Shown one piece after another: positions 8,378-18,267 of a stretch of DNA of 64,000 nucleotides (position 1 is the first letter of the stretch; each line of letters opens with the position of its first letter). Origin of the DNA: Aquimarina aquimarini. GTDB lineage: Bacteria > Bacteroidota > Bacteroidia > Flavobacteriales > Flavobacteriaceae. Both the position numbers and the translations under genes were made by a program. The notes under the pieces were generated by a model that saw only the letters and a program-made list of their open reading frames with translations, was not told the origin of the DNA and did not search any database. The stretch spans positions 186,001 through 250,000 of the forward strand of contig NZ_OMKE01000010.1 of assembly GCF_900299535.1 (NCBI RefSeq), written 5' to 3'.

Positions 8378-9682
8378 TTATTGATTAATGAGTCTATAGA
8401 TTAATAAGGCTGTACGTTTGGTTAAAGCCATAAAAGTAGATAAATCAAGAGTTTCTTTGGGAGTATGAGCACCACTCCCCATAGCTCCTAATCCATCAAG
8501 GCAATCTACATACTGAGCAATAAACGAAGTGTCTGCAGCCCCACGCTTACCTGGGTCATATGCAGTAACAACCCCTTGGTTAAGATCTTTGCTTACTTCA
8601 TTTAATAGTTTTAACAACTCATGATTTCCTTCTGTTGGTTGCATAGCAGGATAGCTATCTGTAAATGTGATAGCCGCACTAGTTTGGGGCAAATTATTAT
8701 TGACAATGCTTTTCATTTTAGTTCGTGCTCTTTCTTTCTGTTCCTCAGAAATAAAGCGTAATCCTCCTTTTACTATCACGGTTTGAGCAACAACATTACT
8801 TTTTCCAAAAGCTTTACCTTTACTAGTATTTTGATTTAATTCGACGTCAGTTCCTCCTAAGATTATTCCAGGGTTAAAAGTAAGATATTCTTCACCTCTT
8901 ACCTCTGTATAAAATTCGTTCAAAATTCTAGAGGCTTCAAAAATAGCTCCAGCTCCTACCTGTTCATTGAATATAGCGGATGAATGTGCTCTTTTTCCTT
9001 TGACTTCTAGTTGCCACCCAGAAGACCCTCTACGTGCAACAGTGGCATAGTTAAAACCTGTAGATGTTTCAAAACCCAATGCAATATCACTTTTTTTGGC
9101 GGCATCAATTAGATCTTTTCTGCTAATCTCTAATGGCTTGCCTGTGCTTTCTTCATCACCTGTAAAGGCAACGATAATTTGTGAGTCACCTAGTAAATCA
9201 TTCTCTTGTAAGGCTTTTAGGGCATACAGTACAATTACATTTCCGCCTTTCATATCATTTGCTCCAGGGCCATATGCGGTAGTGCCATTCACTTCAAATT
9301 TTTGAAAAGGACTGTCTTTTTCGAATACGGTATCTAGGTGACCAATAAGTAGTATTTTTTTTCCTTTATTACCAGTGGTCTCAGCAAATAAGTGTCCTGC
9401 TCTATTTACCTCTGCAGGCATATCAATCCATCGTGTTTGAAAATTAATATCTTCAAATTGCTTTTTAAAAATAGTACCAACTTCTTTTACTCCAGAATGA
9501 TTCATGGTACCACTGTTTATATTTACTACTTTTTCTAAAAATTGAATAGCAGATGAGTGATTGGCTTCAATAGATGAGATAATTTTTTTTTCGGCCTGAG
9601 AGAGTTTTTGCGCTTTCATACTTACAGAGATACAAAATATGAGAAAAATAGATAAGGTGTTTACTTTATATAAGATATTCAT
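8378..9682 (-). CDS. Exported M20-family metallopeptidase (carboxypeptidase G2-like)
   Basis: The product resembles the glutamate carboxypeptidase branch of M20, which removes C-terminal residues using two zinc ions. From the ATG at 9682 it is 434 residues, starting with a signal peptide that ends MKAQ. Metal and catalytic motifs are visible: GHLDTVFE, then GANDMKGG and FTGDEESTG carrying the general-base and metal glutamates, with a dimerisation domain in the middle. The frame stays open upstream to 9850, but those 56 extra residues are Lys/Tyr-rich and overlap the divergent neighbour's promoter, so I place the start at the signal peptide. It faces the receptor gene across a shared terminator. 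The actual substrate, peptide or folate-like, is not known. Confidence 0.9.
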   Translation of the reverse strand: MNILYKVNTLSIFLIFCISVSMKAQKLSQAEKKIISSIEANHSSAIQFLEKVVNINSGTMNHSGVKEVGTIFKKQFEDINFQTRWIDMPAEVNRAGHLFAETTGNKGKKILLIGHLDTVFEKDSPFQKFEVNGTTAYGPGANDMKGGNVIVLYALKALQENDLLGDSQIIVAFTGDEESTGKPLEISRKDLIDAAKKSDIALGFETSTGFNYATVARRGSSGWQLEVKGKRAHSSAIFNEQVGAGAIFEASRILNEFYTEVRGEEYLTFNPGIILGGTDVELNQNTSKGKAFGKSNVVAQTVIVKGGLRFISEEQKERARTKMKSIVNNNLPQTSAAITFTDSYPAMQPTEGNHELLKLLNEVSKDLNQGVVTAYDPGKRGAADTSFIAQYVDCLDGLGAMGSGAHTPKETLDLSTFMALTKRTALLIYRLINQ

Positions 9683-9803
9683 TTTGGAACTTTTTTTTGT
9701 TTGAGTATAAATATAAAGACTTTTATAGATTATAAAATTATAAGATTTTGAGCTAGTCTGTTTATAAAAAATAAAATGATTGATATATGGACCTGTGTAT
9801 TGT

Positions 9804-9833
9804 TTTGAAATCTTCTTTTTATAATTACTTTTG
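9804..9833 (+). promoter_or_regulatory. Promoter of the small conserved gene at 9852
   Basis: TTTG at 9804-9807 and TACTTTTG at 9826-9833 are separated by 18 nt, close to the Bacteroidota consensus. The distance to the ATG at 9852 is 18 nt. Confidence 0.7.
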
Positions 9834-9851
9834 CATTCAATTTTTTTCAAA

Positions 9852-10334
9852 ATGAAATATCAAAGACTAAGTAAAGAGCAATTAGAAGAATTACACATAG
9901 AGTTTATCAACTTTTTGGCTACTCAATCTATTACAGCAGATGAATGGGAAGATATAAAAGAACAAAAACCTCATGTTGCAGAAGAGGAGATTGATATTTT
10001 TAGCGATTTGGTGTGGCAAAAAGTACTTACCAATGCACAATATTTAGAGCATTTTTCAAAAGATCAAATACATTTATTTGATTTACAAGAAGATAAAATG
10101 AATCTTATTGCGGTAAAAGTAAATAATGAGGCGATTGATATTACAACACAAGATGGATATCAGTGGTTGAAAGATAATTTACTGAATGATGAAGTAGTGT
10201 TTTATAATGCTTCTAAGGAATATGGAGATGATAAAAATCAGGATAAATTTGCGTTGATAGAAAAAGGAGCGGCTATTACCAAAGGAGAGTTATACGGTTT
10301 TTTTGCTAAATTAGTTAATAGTAAAGAGGGATAG
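9852..10334 (+). CDS. Conserved Bacteroidota protein, DUF6495-like
   Basis: This is a 160-residue acidic cytoplasmic protein without signal peptide or membrane segment. It begins MKYQRLSKEQLEELH and continues with an FINFLATQSITADEW..IK segment that I associate, from memory only, with the DUF6495 family. No enzymatic motif is visible and no function is known to me. The ATG at 9852 is preferred over one at 9831, because the latter lies inside the -7 promoter element. It is monocistronic between two genes of opposite orientation. Confidence 0.8.
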   Translation: MKYQRLSKEQLEELHIEFINFLATQSITADEWEDIKEQKPHVAEEEIDIFSDLVWQKVLTNAQYLEHFSKDQIHLFDLQEDKMNLIAVKVNNEAIDITTQDGYQWLKDNLLNDEVVFYNASKEYGDDKNQDKFALIEKGAAITKGELYGFFAKLVNSKEG

Positions 10335-10367
10335 AAGTTACTATTATACGGGGTTTTAAGGAGTTTT

Positions 10368-11603
10368 TTATTCATAACGTAAGGATTCAATAGGATCTTG
10401 TTTGGCGGCTTTTAATGCAGGGTATAATCCTGAAACAATAGCAATAATAAAAGAAATGGTAGTAGCGGCGATGATCGCTAACCATGGTGTACTGAATGAA
10501 AAATTTATCAATGATGCAATCCCTCCACCAATCATAACTCCTAGAATAATACCAGTAAATCCTCCAATTTGACCAATAATAATAGTTTCCATAAAAAACT
10601 GACCAGCAATTGTTTGTTTTTTTGCACCTAATGCTTTTCTTACTCCAATTTCTCTAGTTCGTTCTGTAACTGATACTAGCATAATATTCATGAGCGCTAT
10701 AGAAGAGCCTAAAATGGTAATAATACTTATTATCCAAGCCGCATAATATAGATAAATGGTAATACTAGCGATACGATTTAATAAATCATCACTGCGTTCG
10801 ATACCAAAATTGTTTTCTTCAATAGGGTTTAATTTTCTAATGTTTCTAAAGGTAAGTATAGCCTCATCTTGGGCCCCTTCTAGAAATTGTTTATCATCTA
10901 CCTTTACACTGATTCCATAATTAATATTAGGAAGTGTAAAAATTGATCTAGCTGTTTGTAGCGGAATGAGTACTCGTAAATCCTGATTATTTCTAAAAGT
11001 AGCTCCTTTACTTTTTAGAAGACCAATAACTTTAAACTTTACTCCTCTAATGCTTATTGTTTTTCCTAATGGTGTCGTGTGTTTAAATAAATTCTTTTTA
11101 AAATCAGAACCAATCAGACATACATGATTGTTGTTTTCTATATCAAAGAACGTAAAATTTCTTCCACTATCAATTTCGGTACCTGTATTTTCGAGATAAT
11201 TTTCATTAATACCAACTACAGTTACCTCTGGGTCTGTTTTTTCATTTTCATATTTTACTTCGGCATTACTAGTACCTGTAAAGTGAATAGATGTTTTTGA
11301 AAAGGGATACTTGTATTTATCATTAAACTCTTTGATGTTACGATAACTAAGTATAGGGTTTATTTTTTCTTGTTCTTTATTGTTTTTGGTACTGAATTCG
11401 TATCGTTGAATATTAAAGGTGTTAGCTCCCATAGAGGCAAAATCTCCAGAAATTGTGTTTTCTAATGCGCCTACCAATGTTAGTATACCTACCAATGATG
11501 TAATACCAATAGCAATGATAACTATGGTAAGGATGGTTCTTAAAACCTGACCTTTTATAGAATCCATTGCGATTCTAATATTTTCTCTAAAGAGTGAAAA
11601 CAT
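10368..11603 (-). CDS. MacB/FtsX-type ABC transporter permease
   Basis: The 411-residue inner-membrane protein has the type VII ABC (MacB-like) layout. A first transmembrane helix lies at about 20-45, then a large periplasmic MacB_PCD domain (about 50-275), then three C-terminal helices with the FtsX signature region (SVTERTREIGVRKALGAKK between helices). Such permeases are mechanotransmitters that work with a LolD/MacB ATPase to drive lipoprotein or export-protein movement rather than transport through a pore. No ATPase is adjacent; the nearest LolD-like ATPase in this window starts near 21.7 kb, and whether they pair is unknown. It ends IESLRYE, as is common in the family. Confidence 0.92.
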   Translation of the reverse strand: MFSLFRENIRIAMDSIKGQVLRTILTIVIIAIGITSLVGILTLVGALENTISGDFASMGANTFNIQRYEFSTKNNKEQEKINPILSYRNIKEFNDKYKYPFSKTSIHFTGTSNAEVKYENEKTDPEVTVVGINENYLENTGTEIDSGRNFTFFDIENNNHVCLIGSDFKKNLFKHTTPLGKTISIRGVKFKVIGLLKSKGATFRNNQDLRVLIPLQTARSIFTLPNINYGISVKVDDKQFLEGAQDEAILTFRNIRKLNPIEENNFGIERSDDLLNRIASITIYLYYAAWIISIITILGSSIALMNIMLVSVTERTREIGVRKALGAKKQTIAGQFFMETIIIGQIGGFTGIILGVMIGGGIASLINFSFSTPWLAIIAATTISFIIAIVSGLYPALKAAKQDPIESLRYE

Positions 11604-11825
11604 AATGTTTTAAATAAGATGTTCTTTTTATAGGACTACAAAACGAGTTTAAAGTTACTTAAAAAAACATTTTTTTTATGTTTATAAGCAATGGTCTTTG
11701 TTCTTTTTTTAGATATTTGTAGCCGTACTAGTAAGTAGAGAGGTGTTTTTGATCAAGAAAAAAGTTCTTGGTTGTTGATGCTCAGAAAACTACTTTCTTT
11801 CTACTGTAATTATAAATTTATAATA

Positions 11826-13196
11826 ATGGCTCAGAAACCATCAATACCAAAAGGAACACGTGATTTTTCACCGATAGAAGTAGCAAAAAGAGGCTATATA
11901 ATGGATACTATCAGAAAACAGTTTCGATTATTTGGTTTTCAACCAATAGAAACTCCAAGTTTTGAAAATAGTGATACTTTGATGGGAAAGTATGGGGAAG
12001 AAGGAGATCGACTAATTTTTAAGATATTGAACAGTGGAGACTACCTAAACAAAGTAGATGAAGCTTTGTATACCACAAAAGATAGTAAAAAGATGACTTC
12101 TAAGATTAGTGAAAAAGCATTACGCTATGATCTTACTGTTCCTTTTGCTCGTTACGTTGTTCAACATCAAAATGAAATAGATTTTCCGTTTAAAAGATTT
12201 CAAATTCAACCAGTTTGGCGCGCAGATCGTCCACAAAAAGGTAGGTTTAGGGAGTTTTTTCAATGTGATGCAGATGTAGTAGGGAGTAAATCCTTATTGC
12301 AAGAAGTGGACTTTATAAGATTGTATGATCAGGTATTTACACAGCTTAATCTAAAGGGAGTAACCATAAAAATGAATAACCGTAAAATTCTTTCTGGAAT
12401 TGCAGAGGTTATAGGAGCAAGTGATAAATTAATAGATTTTACTGTTGCGTTAGATAAACTTGATAAGATTGGAGAGGATGGAGTAAAGAAAGAAATGCTT
12501 GGAAAGGGAATTACTGAAACAGCTATAGAAAAAGTAAAACCTCTTTTTAATTTTACAGGAACAACATCTGAAAAAATAGAAGGGTTAAGAAGTATGCTAG
12601 CATCATCAGAAGAAGGGATGCAGGGCGTGAAAGAGTTAGAGTTTATTGTAAATGTAATCAAAGAAATTCCTTTGACTACTGCTTTATTAGATCTAGATGT
12701 AACTTTGGCAAGAGGCTTGAATTATTATACTGGTGCAATTTTTGAGGTAAGTGCTCCAGATACGGTAAAAATAGGCTCTATTGGAGGAGGAGGTAGATAT
12801 GATGACCTTACTGGTATATTTGGATTAAAAGATATAAGTGGAGTCGGGATTTCATTTGGTTTGGATAGGATTTATTTGGTACTGGATGAATTAAAGTTAT
12901 TTCCTGAGACAGTAGCTTCTTCTACAAAAGCATTATTTATAAATTTTGGAGAATCAGAAGCTATTTATAGTTTAAAAGCAGTAAATAAACTACGAGGTGA
13001 TCAAATAATAGCAGAACTATACCCAGATAGTGCTAAGATGAAAAAACAAATGGGATATGCTGATAAAAGAAACATTCCTTTTGTTGTTTTGGTAGGAACT
13101 TCTGAAATGGAGGCAGGTACATTTACTGTAAAAGATATGAAATTAGGTACCCAAAAAGAAGTTGATTATGAAGAATTAAAAGTGTTTTTACAATAA
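11826..13196 (+). CDS. hisS: Histidine--tRNA ligase
   Basis: This class II aminoacyl-tRNA synthetase charges tRNA-His. The 456-residue product starts [16 protein letters not shown], with the family's KGTRDF motif. It shows motif 2 around FRREF-like [21 protein letters not shown], the histidine-binding [11 protein letters not shown] and [10 protein letters not shown], motif 3 [12 protein letters not shown], and a C-terminal anticodon-binding domain. An ATG at 11772 is also in frame, but the extra 18 residues do not resemble the family N-terminus, so I use 11826. The gene lies in a divergent arrangement with the permease gene upstream. Confidence 0.97.
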   Translation: MAQKPSIPKGTRDFSPIEVAKRGYIMDTIRKQFRLFGFQPIETPSFENSDTLMGKYGEEGDRLIFKILNSGDYLNKVDEALYTTKDSKKMTSKISEKALRYDLTVPFARYVVQHQNEIDFPFKRFQIQPVWRADRPQKGRFREFFQCDADVVGSKSLLQEVDFIRLYDQVFTQLNLKGVTIKMNNRKILSGIAEVIGASDKLIDFTVALDKLDKIGEDGVKKEMLGKGITETAIEKVKPLFNFTGTTSEKIEGLRSMLASSEEGMQGVKELEFIVNVIKEIPLTTALLDLDVTLARGLNYYTGAIFEVSAPDTVKIGSIGGGGRYDDLTGIFGLKDISGVGISFGLDRIYLVLDELKLFPETVASSTKALFINFGESEAIYSLKAVNKLRGDQIIAELYPDSAKMKKQMGYADKRNIPFVVLVGTSEMEAGTFTVKDMKLGTQKEVDYEELKVFLQ

Positions 13197-13278
13197 TTAC
13201 CTTGTTAAAACACAAGAACAAAAACAATAAATTACAAAAGTAAACGCTAACTTAAATATTTATACTAAAATCAAAATT

Positions 13279-13761
13279 ATGAAAACCCCCATTTTATCTA
13301 TTTTATTTTGTGCTACATTATTGCTTGCAGGATCTTGCAAAAAAGACCCTAAAGCAGATAAGCTAGATGTAGTAGAAGTAGTAAAAGACTCAACAAATGT
13401 TGCTGTTGAAGAAGTTGTAGAAGAAAAAAAACCTGAAAAGCCAAAGAAGAAAAAAGCAACAAAAAAGAAGACTGTAGAAACAAAAGAAAAAACAACACGC
13501 ATACCAGGAACTTCATTCTCTACTGATAATTCGTTTGCTAAGAAATATATAAAAGATTATGAGCGATATGTTGCAAATTATAAGAAAGCTGTAGAAGCAA
13601 ATGATATGGATTCTTTTCTTAAGTTGAGTGACGCAAGTAGTAGTCTATCTAAGCAATATACTCGTCTTATTAGTGTGCTTCCAGGTGAAGAAATAGAAAA
13701 GCTAAGTAAGTATATGCAAGTAAAATCAGATCAATTGACAAAATTATCTGAAAAAATGTAA
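13279..13761 (+). CDS. Lipoprotein with Lys-rich linker
   Basis: The 160-residue product has a lipoprotein signal ending AGSC, with the lipid-anchored Cys at about 20. After it comes a low-complexity Val/Glu then Lys/Pro/Thr-rich linker (about 30-75) and a predicted helical C-terminal domain (about 80-160) starting around FAKKYIKDYERYVANYKKA. The layout suggests a tethered periplasmic helical protein on a flexible charged arm, possibly contacting peptidoglycan or an acidic partner, but that is speculation. I do not recognise the family. It is followed by a good terminator. Confidence 0.85.
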   Translation: MKTPILSILFCATLLLAGSCKKDPKADKLDVVEVVKDSTNVAVEEVVEEKKPEKPKKKKATKKKTVETKEKTTRIPGTSFSTDNSFAKKYIKDYERYVANYKKAVEANDMDSFLKLSDASSSLSKQYTRLISVLPGEEIEKLSKYMQVKSDQLTKLSEKM

Positions 13762-13802
13762 AAGCAGTTACTTGTTTTATATTTCTTAAGAATAAGAAAA
13801 AC

Positions 13803-13840
13803 AAAAAAAAACTTTGAGATTTTTCTCAAAGTTTTTTTTA
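13803..13840. terminator. Bidirectional intrinsic terminator
   Basis: ACTTTGAGA (13811-13819) pairs with TCTCAAAGT (13824-13832) across a TTTT loop. It is flanked by an A-tract on the left and a T-tract on the right, so it serves both the lipoprotein gene and the convergent peroxidase gene. Confidence 0.88.
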
Positions 13841-13861
13841 TACCTAAAAATAAAATTTTAG

Positions 13862-15646
13862 TCATTCGTTTTGATCATCAAGAGTTTTCATAAATAGAAT
13901 TAAATCTTTTATTTCTTGATCATTTAAGAGTAAAGAATCTGAAGGTAGTGTTTGATATGGGGTATCAATACCAATTCCGATGCCACCACCACGATTATAG
14001 AAATCTATAACTTCTTCAAGAGTTGTATATACACCATTATGCATATAGGGAGCAGTCTTATGAATGTTTCTTATTGTTGGGGTTTTGAAAAAATGTTTTC
14101 TTTGTGGGGTTTTATAAACATGATACCTTCCTAAATCTTTACTGATAACTGCATTAATAGTATCTTTTTGTTCAGGAACTCCTATTAATTCAATTTCTGA
14201 CTCCTTATAATTAGGAGGAACTGTGCCATTGAATAATGGTGCAAAATGACAAGTAGCACATTTAGCTTTGCCATTAAAAAGATTGAACCCATTGATCTCA
14301 TTTTGAGTTAGTGTGTTTTCTAAATCATTAATATTGCTATCAAATTTTGAATTAAAAGGGGCTAAACTTCTGATATAAGTAGCGATTGCATTTCTAATGG
14401 TTGTATTATCAATTTTTTGATTTTGATATACTTTGGTGAAATCTGTTAGGTAAACACTATCTTTTGATACGACTCTTGTTAATGTTTTGAGATCTGTATG
14501 AAATTCTTTTTCATTTTCTACAACTGCAATAATTTGCCCCTCTAAACTGCCTGCTCTCTTGTCGTAGAAATATGCTTGCTGAAGACCTGAATAGGATAAT
14601 GTAGGAGTATTACGAGTTACTCCAGATCCAATTTTTAGTCCATCTGTAAATGCTTTATCAGAATGATGACAAGTAGCACAGCTCATTCTCTTATCAGATG
14701 ATAGATGAGGGTCATTGAATAGTTTTTTACCAAGCGCTATTTTTTCTGGTGTGATTTCTCCTGATTGTTTGTCTGTAAAGAAAGTGTGGTTAAAAGTAGT
14801 GTTAGAAAAAAGAGAGGTTGCTTTATTTTTTATAGCAAGTTCAAAAGGAAAATGAACTCCCCAATCAATCACTACCAAATTCCATAAATTTAATTGTCTA
14901 TGAGTATGATTTTTTATAAAATGATATCTATCAAACGTATTAAAATCGGTTGTTAAGTCTTTGATAGATAAATCAATTTCATTATTCCATTTTTCAAAAA
15001 GTTGAGGATCATTAAATTCATCTTTAAAAATAGATAGATATGTTTTTAAGCTTTGATATACAATTTTGGATTCTTCAAGTGAATTTTCTAGCACAGGAGA
15101 ATCAAAACCAGTGATTCCAGTAAGTGCTATCTGTAGTATTGATTTTCTAAACAACCATAAGAAATGATATGTTTTTATATGGTTGAAATTACTATTTTCT
15201 TTAATTAATTTTAGCCTGTTGGCTACCAGATTCAAGTGTTTTTTGATAAGAACACTATCTATTTCATCAACAAAAATTTCTTCTTCAAGGACTTGGTATC
15301 CACTAGGTTTTTTTAATTTGATATCAGTATAATCTTCTTCTTCAATTTTTAAGATGTTTGGCTGGTTGAGAAATGCATAATTTTCTATATCAAGAGAAGC
15401 TAGTATTGGTTCTATTTTTTTAAAATATTTTCTAGACTGTAAGAAGTTTTTTTTAATATTAACATCTATTACCGCACTATCTATAAAAGTAATAGCCCTT
15501 GTAATATCTTCTGTAAATTGTTGTTTCATTTGAATATTGAACGGAATTTTTACTATTTTTTCTTTTTTTGAACAAGAAGAAGAAATAATAAGCAAGATAA
15601 AGAGGCTTATATAATAAGCCTCTTTACAATATTTTAAAAATCTCAT
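13862..15646 (-). CDS. Di-heme cytochrome c peroxidase / MauG-family lipoprotein
   Basis: The 594-residue exported protein has a lipoprotein signal (…IISSSC) and two CxxCH c-type heme sites, CATCHHS at about 321 and CATCHFA at about 463, the hallmark of the bacterial di-heme peroxidase/MauG superfamily. Members reduce hydrogen peroxide with electrons from cytochrome c or carry out long-range oxidations. The N-terminal ~290 residues are a predicted helical extra domain not present in the roughly 330-residue classical enzymes. Motifs RNTPTLSYSG and FKTPTIRNI...APYMHNG match the family. The gene starts 4 nt after the PhoX-like gene stop, implying one transcript and perhaps a shared function. Heme attachment requires a cytochrome c maturation system not seen here. 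Confidence 0.93.
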   Translation of the reverse strand: MRFLKYCKEAYYISLFILLIISSSCSKKEKIVKIPFNIQMKQQFTEDITRAITFIDSAVIDVNIKKNFLQSRKYFKKIEPILASLDIENYAFLNQPNILKIEEEDYTDIKLKKPSGYQVLEEEIFVDEIDSVLIKKHLNLVANRLKLIKENSNFNHIKTYHFLWLFRKSILQIALTGITGFDSPVLENSLEESKIVYQSLKTYLSIFKDEFNDPQLFEKWNNEIDLSIKDLTTDFNTFDRYHFIKNHTHRQLNLWNLVVIDWGVHFPFELAIKNKATSLFSNTTFNHTFFTDKQSGEITPEKIALGKKLFNDPHLSSDKRMSCATCHHSDKAFTDGLKIGSGVTRNTPTLSYSGLQQAYFYDKRAGSLEGQIIAVVENEKEFHTDLKTLTRVVSKDSVYLTDFTKVYQNQKIDNTTIRNAIATYIRSLAPFNSKFDSNINDLENTLTQNEINGFNLFNGKAKCATCHFAPLFNGTVPPNYKESEIELIGVPEQKDTINAVISKDLGRYHVYKTPQRKHFFKTPTIRNIHKTAPYMHNGVYTTLEEVIDFYNRGGGIGIGIDTPYQTLPSDSLLLNDQEIKDLILFMKTLDDQNE

Positions 15647-15650
15647 ATAC

Positions 15651-17114
15651 TTATCTGTCTAATCCGTTGATTATATAAAGCATACTTCCTTCTTTTCTGC
15701 TATTGGATAGATCAGGGTTGGCAGTAGGATCTGTAAATGGTATACCATCTGATCGTTCCCAACCGTGATTTTGTGTAATCATAAGAAATGTTTTATCTAC
15801 ATTAATTACATCAGAAATATCTATCATACCCGTTATTTCCCATATTTTTTCTGTAGTACCATAACCAGATGCAGCACCTTTAAGTTGATCACATTCTAAG
15901 ACGACTTTAAGTTCTTTAGTATTCAAATTGAATTGATATAGTCTAGAATAATGATTAGCAGAAGGTTTAAAATCTTGAATCCCGTTTGGATCTTCTTGGA
16001 TATAGACATAATTTTCTGTTACCAGAATGTTATCAGGACTATGAAAGGCTTCTGCTGTACCTCCTTCTTTATCACCGTCTAATATACAGGTAATTTTACC
16101 AGGTCCATCTGGTGTTTCACTATTGAGTTCTACTTTATAAACTCTTCCTGATCGTGTTCCTTTGCCAATTAAACCTGGTTTGTCTCTACCAGTTACAGCA
16201 AAATATACTTCCTGATTATTGGCTTTGCTATTTCCTTTTCGCCAGTCGATATCTTCTAACCTAGAGAATCCCATAACTCCTTTTTGCTTCGCTTCGGCAT
16301 CTAATAAATCTATATCTTTTTCTGTCAGTTCTATAAATTCTATATCATAAGAGATTCCTTCTTTCATATCCATTTCATATGCTATATCAGGAGAAGTAAC
16401 CTTTAGACCATATAATTTACCACCTTCTAGATCACCTTGTTTACCTATATACATTCCTAATTGTCCAGAGGGGACTTCATTATCACTATTATCATCTCCT
16501 ATTAGAATTACTGTTTTTTCTGGATAAGCTTGTTTGCTTAATGCTACTGCATTTTCTGTAGACCATTGCCCTAGAGCGGTTAGTATTCTTGGAGTAGATG
16601 CTTCTGTAATATCTCTATAAGGGTCGGTGGCAAAAACACCTTTAGATGCTCCTCCCCATTCACCACCAGATAAATACAAAGGACCAAAACCATGAGTTTC
16701 TGGAGTAATAAGAGAGCCAGAGCATTGTGCAGTATTTGCAGTAGCAACAGCATTCAGGATATGTTCTCCTTTGATTGGTTTAAATGTTTCATCTAGTGTA
16801 ATTCTAGCGATAGAGTAATCAGCTTCTATATTATTAATAAGAGTAAAAGTTCCATCATTATTATTTAATAATGCCGCCCCATCAGCCATAGAACCATACG
16901 TGAAATCTGGAATATATGTGTCTTCTGATGAAAGTAGGTTATATATTTTTATATCAGAGAAACTAGTAGTTTTTTTTACTAGTACAGGTGATATAGAATG
17001 GTTTTTTAATTCAATTTTTTCTGCTGGAGGTGTAATAGTATCATTGTCATCTTTATTACAGGAGGTTAGTGATACAGCTATTGCTAGAATAGCTATAGTG
17101 AGGTCTTTTTTCAT
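15651..17114 (-). CDS. PhoX-like (DUF839) exported phosphatase-family lipoprotein
   Basis: This 487-residue protein has a lipoprotein signal ending LTSC and a body resembling the PhoX/DUF839 beta-propeller alkaline phosphatases. A Cys-containing segment QCSGSLITPETHG runs into LYLSGGEWG, recalling the metal-binding C...E of PhoX. The late motif FHSPDNILVTENYVYIQED matches the conserved SPDN...IQ region. PhoX enzymes hydrolyse phosphomonoesters with iron and calcium cofactors; whether all metal ligands are kept here I cannot prove. It is the first gene of a two-gene unit with the di-heme peroxidase 4 nt downstream. The family name is well supported, the phosphatase activity less so. Confidence 0.8.
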   Translation of the reverse strand: MKKDLTIAILAIAVSLTSCNKDDNDTITPPAEKIELKNHSISPVLVKKTTSFSDIKIYNLLSSEDTYIPDFTYGSMADGAALLNNNDGTFTLINNIEADYSIARITLDETFKPIKGEHILNAVATANTAQCSGSLITPETHGFGPLYLSGGEWGGASKGVFATDPYRDITEASTPRILTALGQWSTENAVALSKQAYPEKTVILIGDDNSDNEVPSGQLGMYIGKQGDLEGGKLYGLKVTSPDIAYEMDMKEGISYDIEFIELTEKDIDLLDAEAKQKGVMGFSRLEDIDWRKGNSKANNQEVYFAVTGRDKPGLIGKGTRSGRVYKVELNSETPDGPGKITCILDGDKEGGTAEAFHSPDNILVTENYVYIQEDPNGIQDFKPSANHYSRLYQFNLNTKELKVVLECDQLKGAASGYGTTEKIWEITGMIDISDVINVDKTFLMITQNHGWERSDGIPFTDPTANPDLSNSRKEGSMLYIINGLDR

Positions 17115-17253
17115 TACTGTGTGGATTTATTTGTTTTCACAAATTTAATCTAGTCCACACTTGAATAGCTTTAAGAAGATGTTTTATCTTTATTAAAGAA
17201 ATATTACCAAAATGTATAAAATGTAAACTTAATATTATTCCTTATTGTGATGC

Positions 17254-18027
17254 TTAGAATTTTTCAAATACACCCAGTCCAAATAGCGCATAATCATATT
17301 TAACGGGATCTTTTGGGTCTAATTCTCTTAACCTTTTATCAAGTTCTAATAATGCTTTCCCGTCATTTTGCTTCCGTTTTAATAAACCTAATTTACGAGC
17401 AACATTTCCTGAATGAACATCTAAAGGACATGATAATTGAGAAGTAGAGAGACTCTTCCATAATCCAAAATCTACACCTCCCTTAGCACCCCTTATCATC
17501 CAACGTAAAAACATATGAATACGTTTGGCGGCAGAATTTTTTAAAGGATCACTGACATGTTTCTCTGTTCTAGATAGATGTGGTAACGAAAAAAAATCTT
17601 TTTTGAAATGGTGAATAGCTAATTGAAAGTTATTCTCTTTTTTAAAGGCTTTAAAAAAAGTTTCCATATCACCATATTTGATGTAAATATGATGCAATGC
17701 TGTAATAAAATAGGTGAGATCTGTACTATTAAAAGTTCTATGTACAAAGCCGTCAAAAGATAGAAGATCATTTTTGGTATGATTTATAATGAAATCATGT
17801 GGGCTATTGTCTAGAAGAAGCATTAACCGATGTGCATTTTTTAAAATACTCTTTCTATTTCCCCAGGATATTGTAGCTGTAAGGAATCCCGAGATTTCGA
17901 TATCTTCTTTTTTAGTATATAAGTGTGGAATTTGTATAGGATCTGTCTCTATAAATTTAGGTTGCTCATAAAAAAGAGCTTTTTCATCCAAAAAACCTTT
18001 AAGTTCTTCTTTATTTAGTTTTTTCAA
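17254..18027 (-). CDS. TIGR02757-family (DUF2400) protein
   Basis: The product, about 257 residues, matches the TIGR02757 family, known from Bacteroidota and some other phyla but without established function. Signature stretches are DPIQIPH, GFLTATISWGNRKSI, RWMIRGAKGGVDFGLW and CPLDVHSGNVARKLGLL; the last recalls a helix-hairpin-helix DNA glycosylase-like region, an inference only. No ATG is available near the expected N-terminus. In-frame TTG codons at 18027 and 18063 are possible starts. I prefer 18027 because the family normally begins near KKLNKEELKGFL. It is a cytoplasmic protein with no signal sequence, and it is flanked by unrelated genes. Confidence 0.85.
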   Translation of the reverse strand: MKKLNKEELKGFLDEKALFYEQPKFIETDPIQIPHLYTKKEDIEISGFLTATISWGNRKSILKNAHRLMLLLDNSPHDFIINHTKNDLLSFDGFVHRTFNSTDLTYFITALHHIYIKYGDMETFFKAFKKENNFQLAIHHFKKDFFSLPHLSRTEKHVSDPLKNSAAKRIHMFLRWMIRGAKGGVDFGLWKSLSTSQLSCPLDVHSGNVARKLGLLKRKQNDGKALLELDKRLRELDPKDPVKYDYALFGLGVFEKF

Positions 18028-18166
18028 ATTAAAAATTATTAATGATATGTTTTTATATATCAAGACGTTTGTAATATCAATACAGATTTTTTTTATTTTA
18101 AAAATCGAAATATACTGTTAAATACAATAAATTAATTAATAATTAAGTTTAAATTACTTAGATATA

Positions 18167-18192
18167 ATCAAAATAAATGTTATTTATTTGAT
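18167..18192. promoter_or_regulatory. Imperfect palindrome upstream of AraC-type regulator
   Basis: ATCAAAATAAAT and ATTTATTTGAT face each other around a short centre, with one bulged A. It lies about 75 bp ahead of the regulator start and could be an operator, but AT-rich DNA gives such repeats by chance. Confidence 0.3.
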
Positions 18193-18267
18193 TTACTATA
18201 AATTATAATCGTTTTTATTGTCGATAAATAGCAGTCAGTGATCATTTGTTATTCAAAGGTTAATAGA

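Noticed and set aside
11772..11825. Longer hisS start
   Set aside because: The extra 18 residues do not resemble the family N-terminus; ATG at 11826 fits.
13260..13502. Minus-strand frame opposite the Lys-rich lipoprotein
   Set aside because: It is the Phe/Ser-rich antisense of the Lys/Glu linker; no start signal.
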